A stretch of 5,009 nt of DNA. Origin: Clostridia bacterium. Lineage in GTDB: Bacteria > Bacillota > Clostridia > Christensenellales > Aristaeellaceae. Both the position numbers and the translations under genes were made by a program. Below, piece by piece: positions 1 to 5,009 of this stretch. Positions within the stretch are counted from its first letter, which is position 1. Every line of letters starts with the position of its first letter. Location: assembly GCA_017620115.1 (NCBI GenBank), contig JAFZRB010000091.1, forward strand, positions 1 through 5,009, given 5' to 3'. Under the pieces are notes generated by a model. It did not search any database, was not told the DNA's origin, and saw nothing but the letters and a program-made list of their open reading frames with translations.

Positions 1-30
1 ATCGCAATAGGATGCTGGTCGCGACGATAA

Positions 31-77
31 CACCTCATCAGTCGCCTGCGGCGACAGCTTCCCCTCCAGGGGAAGCC
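31..77. repeat. Two-hairpin dispersed repeat candidate
   Basis: Two perfect inverted repeats lie side by side. The first is GTCGCC/GGCGAC (41-46 with 50-55, 3-nt loop). The second is a 9-bp stem, GCTTCCCCT/AGGGGAAGC (57-65 with 68-76, 2-nt loop). They follow a CACCTCATCA lead-in at 31-40. From memory, this arrangement (a CACCTCATC-type start, a GC-rich mini-hairpin, then a CTTCCCCT..AGGGGAAG hairpin) resembles a short intergenic repeat common in gut Firmicutes genomes. Only one copy is present here, so its dispersed nature is inferred. No U-tract follows on either strand, so it is not a textbook terminator, although it could still stabilise or end transcripts of a gene lying to the left. The hairpins themselves are certain; the repeat identity is moderate. 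Confidence 0.6.
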
Positions 78-146
78 CCTTTGAGCCCTCCAAACTCCAA
101 TTTACCGGATCAAATGAGACAGCCCTGTACAAAGACTGTCCGGCTA

Positions 147-175
147 TTGTATTTTCCCGGCGGATGGAGTATAAT
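147..175 (+). promoter_or_regulatory. Sigma-A-type promoter for the esterase gene
   Basis: A perfect -10 box TATAAT (170-175) lies 17 nt downstream of TTGTAT (147-152). The upstream hexamer matches the -35 consensus only in its first three bases, but the spacing is ideal. Transcription would start near 182, giving an untranslated leader of about 60 nt. No extended -10 TGn and no convincing catabolite-repression (cre) site were seen. It is the only strong promoter-like pair noticed and it points at the only plus-strand gene. Confidence 0.65.
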
Positions 176-228
176 TCGTAACTGGACGGGCCGGGAAACC
201 GGAAGGCCTGAGCACCAGAGCAATCGAT

Positions 229-234
229 GGGAGG
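229..234 (+). promoter_or_regulatory. Ribosome binding site of the esterase gene
   Basis: GGGAGG ends 7 nt before the ATG at 242. This decides the start: an in-frame ATG at 227 overlaps the Shine-Dalgarno sequence itself and has no such sequence of its own. The five extra residues from 227 are also absent from the Axe2-like family as I recall it. Confidence 0.85.
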
Positions 235-241
235 AATATTC

Positions 242-889
242 ATGATCTTTGATCGGGGCGACAAGATCGTCTTTATCGGCGATTCCATATCCGACTATGA
301 GCGGGCCCGGCCGGTGGGCGAAGGACTGTTCAACGCCTGGGGCCGCAGCTATGTGGCCGACGTGGGCAGCCTGCTCACCTGCATGTATCCGGAAGAGCAT
401 CTGCGCGTGGTGAACATGGGCGTCAGCGGCAATCAGGCGAGGGATCTGGAGGCGCGATGGCAGACGGACGTGCTGGATCTGAAGCCCGACTGGGTGAGCG
501 TGCTCATCGGCATCAACGACGTGTGGCGTCAGTTCGACGTGCCGGAAATCAAAGAGCAGCACGTCTCCCCGGAGGACTACGAAGCCTGCCTGCGCCGCCT
601 GATCGCTCTCACCAGGCCTCAGGTAAAGGGCATGATCTTCATGACGCCCTACATCATGGAGCCCAATAAGGCCGATCCCATGCGCGCGCGGATGGATCAA
701 TACACCGCCATCGTGAAGAAGCTGTGCGCGGAAAACGGCTTCCCCTGCGTCGACCTGCAGGCCGGCTGGGACAGGCTGTTCGAGCACATGCATCCCATGA
801 GCATCGCCTGGGACCGCATCCATCCCAATCAGACCGGCTGTATGTACATCGCCAAGCAGTTCCTCTCCGCCGTGGGATTCGACAGGTAA
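242..889 (+). CDS. axe2: SGNH-fold acetylxylan / acetyl-xylooligosaccharide esterase, Axe2-like
   Basis: This 215-residue SGNH/GDSL hydrolase probably removes acetyl groups from xylose units of imported xylo-oligosaccharides in the cytoplasm. The fold motifs are all present. Block I is FIGDSIS with nucleophile Ser15. Block II is NMGVSGN (Gly60, with Gly63 as likely oxyanion residue). Block III is IGINDVWRQ (Asn92). Block V is WDRIHP, giving Asp191 and His194. From memory, Geobacillus stearothermophilus Axe2 is about 219 residues and uses Ser15, Asp191 and His194; RARP near residue 21, GINDVWRQ and AWDR are also shared. There is no signal peptide or membrane segment, which fits intracellular action. 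The gene has its own promoter, ends in TAA and converges on the MMPL gene. The substrate is inferred by family resemblance; other O-acetylated sugars are possible. Confidence 0.85.
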   Translation: MIFDRGDKIVFIGDSISDYERARPVGEGLFNAWGRSYVADVGSLLTCMYPEEHLRVVNMGVSGNQARDLEARWQTDVLDLKPDWVSVLIGINDVWRQFDVPEIKEQHVSPEDYEACLRRLIALTRPQVKGMIFMTPYIMEPNKADPMRARMDQYTAIVKKLCAENGFPCVDLQAGWDRLFEHMHPMSIAWDRIHPNQTGCMYIAKQFLSAVGFDR

Positions 890-902
890 AAAATGAACGC
901 GG

Positions 903-941
903 GAAAGCCGGCAAAGCGCGTCGATGGCTTCGCCGGCTTTC
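903..941. terminator. Probable bidirectional terminator hairpin between convergent genes
   Basis: A perfect 10-bp stem, GAAAGCCGGC (903-912) with GCCGGCTTTC (932-941), is extended after one A/C mismatch by AAGC/GCTT (914-917 with 927-930), leaving a 9-nt loop. It fills the 68-nt gap between the esterase stop (889) and the MMPL terminal stop (958). On the plus strand it runs into a pyrimidine-rich CTTTCTT stretch. On the minus strand a run of six T (complement of the A-run at 888-893) follows about 9 nt after the stem. Neither tail is ideal, but position and stem strength favour termination in both directions. Confidence 0.65.
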
Positions 942-957
942 TTGCGCTTTCCCCCAT

Positions 958-3168
958 TCAGCCCCGGTCTTTCCCGCGCACGATCAGCCGATCCAGCGCC
1001 GCCAGCAGCGCGGGGAGCAAAAACAGGATCAGTAGGATCGCCGACAGCGCTCCCGTCGAGATCGTCCGGCATATTTCCGCCACCGTGGGATCCGAATACG
1101 TATAGCCGAGGATAGCCGTTACCAGAACGAGGATCATGCCGGATGTCATGATCGAGTGGACGGAGCCGTCATAGGCCGCCTCCAGCGCCTCGGGAACGCT
1201 TTTGCGCTTCCGGTTTTCCCGGGACTAACCGGTAATCAGGCTCCCGTTATCTATGGTCGCGCCCATCAGGATGCATTCCCCGATCAACAGCGCGAGGAAG
1301 TAAATGCTGTAGCCCTGCCAGCCGACCACCGTCACCGTGATATACACGCCGCACTGAACGATCAGCACCAGCAGCGCCGGCACGACGAGGGACCGGAATG
1401 AGATCAGCACGATCAGGAAGATCGCGGCGGCGGTCATCATGGTAATCGTCCGCAGTTCCCCGGAAAAGGAGCGCTGCATTTCGTAGCTCATCGCCGAATT
1501 GCCGATCAGGTAGTATTCGCCCATCAGCTCTTTTCCCGCGTCCGTCAGCGTCTCCATCAGCGCTTCCGTCTCTTCCGATTCAACGGGAAGCGCCGTATAC
1601 ACGATCATCCGGGAATAGCGGGCGGATTTCAGCATGCTCATGCCGCTGTCCAGCTTTTCCTTCGCCCCGGCGATCATGTCCCGGGCTTCCTGGCTGATCA
1701 GCGCTGAGAACAGCCTGTTGTTCAGCAGCGTGTCATGCACATAGCCGAAGAGCTCCGGAATGGTCATTTTCTGTTCGGACGCCGGCAGCGGCGACCCCGC
1801 GAAGCGGAGAGAATAAACCGTTTCCAGCATGGAAGGATCGAAGCCGCCGATTTCTTCGCCGGCCGCGATCCCCATGCTGCCGCCGAGGCCGCTCAGCGCG
1901 CCGGACAGCTCCTCCGCCGTGTAAGCCTTTTCGAAAATGCCCGGATAGCCCAGAACCTGCGTCACGCCGTCCCGCGTTTCCAGCGTCCCGGCCAGCTCCG
2001 CCATCCTGTCCTCGTCCTTGTTTTCATACACGATCACCAGGGGATTCTCCGCCGGGAATATGTCCGCGATGGGATCGACCTTCGCCAGGGTGTAGGCGAT
2101 CTGCGTGTTGCCCTGCAGGACGTAAAACGCGGCGAGCATCGCGACGAACGCGCAGGCCAGAACAAACCGCCGCCGGCAGCTGAAGCGGGAGAGCCGTTCC
2201 ATGGAAACATGAGGCGTTTTCTTGGCGCTCCGTTCGACCAGGCGATCCGCCAAAATCACGATCCCGGGCAGCGCCGTCAGCGCGCAGATCAGGCTGATCA
2301 GCACCCCCTTGGCCAGCACGACGCCCAGGTCGAGGCCGATCCTGAATTTCATGAAAGCCAGGGCGAGCAGCCCGGCAGCGGTGGTCATCGCGCTGCTCGA
2401 CACCGCGGAGAAACAGTTGCGGATCGCCGCCGCCATGGCTTCGCGCTTCTCAAGCCCGGCGGATTTTTCCTGCCGGTAGCGGTTCATCAGCATGACGGAA
2501 TAGTCGATGGACAGCACGAGCTGCAAAACCGCGGCCATCGACGAGGTAACATAGGAAATTTCCCCGAGAAACACGTTCGTTCCCTCGTTGATCATCACGG
2601 CGATACCGATATTGATCAGGAACAGAAAGGGTTCGCACCAGGATCGGCACATCAGCAGCAGTATGGTCACCAGAATCGCGATCGCGACCAGCAGCAGCAG
2701 GGCCGGAACGCCGTCCGCCCCGGGATTGTCGTTCCGGAAAACCGTATGATACTCCTGAAAGTCCTTCTGAAGCGCGCTTTCGATCGCCCGCTCTTCAGGG
2801 GATCCGTAATCATAGGATGTGCTGATCACAAACAGCGAATAATCGCCCCGGTGATACTTCGCGCCGGCGTCATGCGCCACGCTCTCCACATAGGGTATGG
2901 CCTCCAGCTTTTTAAGAAGCTCCGCCTGCTTTGCCTCGTCCAGCCCTTCCGCCATGACCCGTATGCTCTTATCCGCGCCCATGGACGGGAACTCCGCCGC
3001 CATGATATCCATGCCCTGTTTCATGGCGGAATCATCCGGCAGGTATTTCGTCATGTCGTAATTGACGGTCACCTGCCGGGAAAGAACCATGCACGCGATC
3101 GTCAGGCAAAGCATGACGCCCAGGATCCAGTATCGCCGGGAAACGATCAGCTCTGAAACCTTCTTCAT
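958..3168 (-). pseudogene. MMPL/RND-family membrane transporter interrupted by an in-frame TAG
   Basis: This encodes a 12-helix MMPL/RND-superfamily protein, as found in clostridial genomes, where substrates (lipids, drugs or peptides) are mostly unknown. From the ATG at 3168 the plan is: TM1 about residues 13-31; an extracytoplasmic domain with KYLPDDSAMKQGMDIM near 41; TM2-6 about 154-308, including the signature LSIDYSVMLMNRYRQE near 219-234; TM7 about 335-352; a second external domain containing YLIGNSAMSYEM; and TM8-10 about 573-647. Codon 648 is TAG (1225-1227). The same frame then continues with SRENRKRK and encodes TM11-12 (about 674-725), ending in TGA at 958-960. The 736-codon reading frame is a plausible full length, so one base change explains the break: the family usually has Tyr here (TAY to TAG). 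A truncated product would lack the last two helices. An ATG at 3189 has no Shine-Dalgarno sequence. The gene follows GH51 by 89 nt, possibly as one transcript. Confidence 0.85.
1225..1227 (-). other. In-frame amber (TAG) codon inside the MMPL gene
   Basis: The minus strand reads ACC GGT TAG TCC CGG GAA, that is T-G-stop-S-R-E. The 25 codons between this stop and the methionine at 1149 are open in the same frame, and they join two parts of one recognisable protein, so this is a nonsense codon and not a frameshift. None of the other gene ends in the window uses TAG: the esterase and GH51 use TAA, and the edge gene and the MMPL terminus use TGA. Confidence 0.95.
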
Positions 3169-3173
3169 CAAAA

Positions 3174-3178
3174 CCTCC
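3174..3178 (-). promoter_or_regulatory. Ribosome binding site of the MMPL gene
   Basis: GGAGG on the minus strand ends 5 nt before the ATG at 3168. This selects that start (MKKVSELIV) over the in-frame ATG seven codons upstream at 3189, which has only an A-rich CGGAAA in front of it. Confidence 0.85.
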
Positions 3179-3257
3179 GTGTTTTCCATTTTCCGGGCGT
3201 ATATTGGCGGAGCGCTTCAGAGCGCGTCCTGACGATCGCTCGCTTTCTCAGCCGGCC
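3179..3257 (-). other. Spacer between GH51 and MMPL genes
   Basis: This short gap between two same-strand genes contains a 5-bp hairpin, GCGCT/AGCGC (3212-3216 with 3221-3225, loop TCAG), which overlaps a competing GAGCG/CGCTC pairing (3220-3224 with 3237-3241). No T-run follows, so it does not look like a terminator. No -35/-10 pair convincing enough to give the MMPL gene its own promoter was found. Cotranscription with GH51 is possible but unproven. Confidence 0.4.
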
Positions 3258-4868
3258 TTACTTCCCGTCCCGTTCAAAGCGCAGCACGTTCCAGGACGCC
3301 TTTTTCAGCGTCGCCGTCACGACGCCGCCCTCGCAGCTGGTATCCGCGCGGCGCCGGGGCAGGATCTCGTCCGGATGCTCCCATGTATCGGCGGCCTCCG
3401 GCGAAGGGGCGTACATCTCGATATGCTCCGACAAGCGCCAGCCGTCAAAACCGCGCGCGTCCAGGCTCAAGAGCTGATCGTCGTTCAGGTCCGCGTTGAT
3501 GACGAACACATTCAGCGCGCCGGCTGCCTCGTCCAGCGCCGCGGCGGCCTGAATGGTTTCCACGCCTTCAAAGCCCCCGTACTGGTTCATGTCGTCGATG
3601 GCGTAGCCCGGTACGTCGTAACGCCCGCAGACCGTCTCGCAGCGCAGCGAGACGCCCCTGGCCCAGCGGATCATCTGCGTAAACGGATAATAAGCCGTTC
3701 CCTTCCAGACATGCTCCCTGTCGGTGCGGCACAGGTTGTCCAGCCCGCCCGTGGCGCAGCCTATCTTCACGCGGTCCGCGTGGCGCAGCATCACCAGCAT
3801 GGTGCTGGCAGTGCCCAGCGCGGCCAGCATTTCGTTCGTGATGGGCCGCCTGCGGCGCGTCGACCAGTCGTCCGGATCGTGGCGCACATAAGCCCTGTTG
3901 GGATCAAAGCGGAAGAACATCTCCGCGCCCTGACGGCCGCCCATTCCCAGATGCGCCTCGCCGCGCGGCCTGAACATGCTGCCGTATTCGTCGAGCGACA
4001 GCATCATCGTCTTCCTGGTGCGCAGCTTGGTGCGCAGGAAATCGCACAGCGCGATCTCCGTATTGATATACTGTTCAAACGCCTGATAGCCCGCCAGCAG
4101 CGCCTCGGGCATCTCCGGCGGCGCGGAGTGGTAATGATGCAGGGAGATATAATCCACCGTGTCATAGCACGCCTCCAGAACCTGCATATCCCAGTCGGGA
4201 TAATGGTTGAGGAAGGGCGACGAGGACACGCAGGCGATGGTCTCGATGCGCGGATCCACCCACTTCATGGCCTTCGACGTCTCGTGCGCCAGCACGCCGT
4301 AGCCGCGGGGATCCCTCTCCCACGAGGAGATCTGCCACGGGCCGTCCATCTCGTTGCCCAGGCACCAGGTCTTTACGCCGTAGGGCTCCGCGTGTCCGTT
4401 CCGCCGCCTCAGATCCGACCACCACGTCCCGCCGGCGAAGTTGGTGTACTCCACGCAGTCCGCGGCGTCCTGCAGCGTGCCCGTTCCGAGGTTGACGGTG
4501 TAGATCGGAGCGGCCCCTGCCTTCTCCGCCCACTGCAGATACTCGTCGTGTCCCACGTCGTTGGGAATAAACTGGCTCCAGGCCAGATCCAGATGCGCCT
4601 TGCGCTGCGCCATGGGCCCGATGGAGTCCTTCCACTGCCAGCCGGACACGAAGTTGCCGCCCGGCAGCCGCACGCAGGGCAGCCCGGTTTCCCGCAGCGC
4701 CCCATAAAAATCCGCGCGCAGCCCCTGCGCGTCGGCCGAGGGATGCCGGGGATTATACATGCTGCCGTTGACCATGGAACCGATGGGTTCCAGGAAAGCC
4801 CCGAACAGCCGGGGCGAAATATCGCCGATCCTGTAATCCGGGTGTATCGTCATTTTCGCGTTTTTCAC
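3258..4868 (-). CDS. abfA: GH51 alpha-L-arabinofuranosidase, intracellular
   Basis: This 536-residue retaining glycosidase probably releases terminal L-arabinofuranose from arabinoxylan or arabinan oligosaccharides in the cytoplasm. The (beta/alpha)8 domain covers roughly residues 10-390. It shows FGAFLE near 22, RLPGGNFVSGWQW at 67-79, the acid/base in CLGNEMDGPWQ (Glu173), SLHHYH at 242-247 and the nucleophile in SLDEYG (Glu294). From memory, AbfA of Geobacillus stearothermophilus T-6 uses Glu175 and Glu294 and is about 500 residues. HADRVKI near 360, KGTAYYPF and the C-terminal SWNVLRF complete the family pattern, with a beta-sandwich tail. There is no signal peptide. The start is GTG. Compared with AbfA, residues after the nucleophile differ (DEYGSMF for DEWNVWY), and an Arg-rich segment, STRRRRP, lies around residue 335, so its exact specificity is less certain than its family. 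It ends in TAA and follows the edge gene by 48 nt. Confidence 0.9.
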   Translation of the reverse strand: MKNAKMTIHPDYRIGDISPRLFGAFLEPIGSMVNGSMYNPRHPSADAQGLRADFYGALRETGLPCVRLPGGNFVSGWQWKDSIGPMAQRKAHLDLAWSQFIPNDVGHDEYLQWAEKAGAAPIYTVNLGTGTLQDAADCVEYTNFAGGTWWSDLRRRNGHAEPYGVKTWCLGNEMDGPWQISSWERDPRGYGVLAHETSKAMKWVDPRIETIACVSSSPFLNHYPDWDMQVLEACYDTVDYISLHHYHSAPPEMPEALLAGYQAFEQYINTEIALCDFLRTKLRTRKTMMLSLDEYGSMFRPRGEAHLGMGGRQGAEMFFRFDPNRAYVRHDPDDWSTRRRRPITNEMLAALGTASTMLVMLRHADRVKIGCATGGLDNLCRTDREHVWKGTAYYPFTQMIRWARGVSLRCETVCGRYDVPGYAIDDMNQYGGFEGVETIQAAAALDEAAGALNVFVINADLNDDQLLSLDARGFDGWRLSEHIEMYAPSPEAADTWEHPDEILPRRRADTSCEGGVVTATLKKASWNVLRFERDGK

Positions 4869-4874
4869 AGAATA

Positions 4875-4881
4875 CCCTCCC
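4875..4881 (-). promoter_or_regulatory. Ribosome binding site selecting a GTG start for GH51
   Basis: GGGAGGG on the minus strand ends 6 nt before GTG at 4868-4866. The next in-frame ATG (4853, residue 6) is about 21 nt from it, too far for efficient pairing, so GTG is preferred. Confidence 0.85.
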
Positions 4882-4916
4882 TCATGCTTTCCATCCGGTC
4901 TTTGTCTTTACCGCGT

Positions 4917-5009
4917 TCACTGAAACTGAAAGGCGTAGAAATCCGCGTCCTTCAGTTCGATTTCCAGATGCACGCTCTTCCCCGCCAGCGCGCCCAGATC
5001 GCCGTCCAG
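4917..5009 (-). CDS. C-terminal end of an unidentified protein, possibly a glycoside hydrolase (partial)
   Basis: The last 30 codons of a minus-strand gene enter from the right edge and stop at TGA (4917-4919). The residues include ALAGKSVHLEIELKDADFYAF and then QFQ at the end. The pattern G-K-x-V-x-L-x-x-x-L-K-D-A-D-x-Y-x-F at the extreme C-terminus is one I associate with the closing beta-strands of clostridial glycosidases and related sugar-active proteins, often as LKDADLYSF. Too little is present to assign a family. It lies 48 nt upstream of GH51 on the same strand, consistent with one operon. It is too short for a normal gene call, and the reading frame rests on this tail motif plus the absence of stops. 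Confidence 0.6.
   Translation of the reverse strand: MDGDLGALAGKSVHLEIELKDADFYAFQFQ

Noticed and set aside
191..202. CCGG-GAAA-CCGG mini-hairpin in the esterase leader
   Set aside because: Only a 4-bp stem, although with a stable GNRA-type loop. It is not long enough to argue for a riboswitch or attenuator and has no accompanying conserved motif.
12..245. A 77-codon plus-strand open frame upstream of the esterase
   Set aside because: It runs through the double-hairpin repeat, the promoter and the Shine-Dalgarno sequence, has no ribosome binding site of its own, and shows no recognisable protein pattern.
110..1072. A 320-codon open frame on the minus strand across the esterase gene
   Set aside because: It overlaps the promoter, the SGNH gene, the hairpin and the MMPL terminus. 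The product has a low-complexity Ala/Gly/His/Asp composition. It is a shadow frame.
958..1149. A separate small 63-residue membrane protein
   Set aside because: The frame upstream is open without a break to the TAG at 1225. Its sequence is the expected TM11-12 end of the MMPL protein, and there is no ribosome binding site before the ATG at 1149.
1735..3156. A 473-codon open frame on the plus strand antisense to the MMPL gene
   Set aside because: Its product is rich in His, Arg, Gln and Asp without any domain pattern, which is typical of the antisense frame of a GC-rich gene. It has no ribosome binding site worth noting, and the minus strand clearly encodes a conserved membrane protein.
3198..3210. 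Possible minus-strand -10 box (TATACG) before the MMPL gene
   Set aside because: No acceptable -35 hexamer lies 16-18 nt upstream, and the -10 match is poor.
1..5009. CRISPR array, tRNA or rRNA genes, insertion sequences
   Set aside because: No regularly spaced repeats, no tRNA-like cloverleaf with CCA end, no rRNA-like stretch and no transposase frame were seen on either strand.

Overview
The window looks like part of a carbohydrate-degradation region from a GC-rich, gut- or rumen-type member of the Clostridia (Firmicutes). This is inferred from several signs. The start sites carry strong GGAGG-type Shine-Dalgarno sequences. There is a perfect TATAAT -10 box. The MMPL transporter reads like those of clostridial gut species. 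A double-hairpin repeat resembles ones I recall from gut Firmicutes genomes. The species cannot be named from the sequence alone.

Layout, left to right. Positions 1-146 hold no gene but contain a compact two-hairpin repeat (about 31-77). A sigma-A-type promoter (147-175) then drives a plus-strand gene (242-889) for an intracellular SGNH esterase. This esterase keeps the catalytic residues of Geobacillus Axe2, an acetyl-xylooligosaccharide esterase, at the same residue numbers (Ser15, Asp191, His194). A long hairpin (903-941) sits in the short gap before a convergent block. Everything right of that point is on the minus strand. Read in its own direction, the block holds the last 30 codons of an unidentified protein with a glycosidase-like tail (4917-5009, cut by the window edge), a GH51 alpha-L-arabinofuranosidase with a GTG start (3258-4868), and an MMPL/RND-type membrane transporter (958-3168).

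The MMPL gene is interrupted in frame by one TAG codon at 1225-1227. The same frame continues for 88 more codons that encode the expected last two membrane helices and then end at a normal TGA. It is therefore called a pseudogene. A sequencing error, readthrough or recoded UAG are alternatives the window cannot exclude.

Functionally, the esterase and the arabinofuranosidase fit together. Both lack signal peptides and would remove acetyl and arabinosyl side groups from imported arabinoxylan oligosaccharides in the cytoplasm. The truncated 3' partner at the right edge may be another glycosidase of the same operon. The MMPL gene has no evident role in that pathway. No clearly novel system is visible. 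The points most worth a second look are the amber codon, the altered active-site surroundings in the GH51 enzyme, and the dispersed-repeat candidate.
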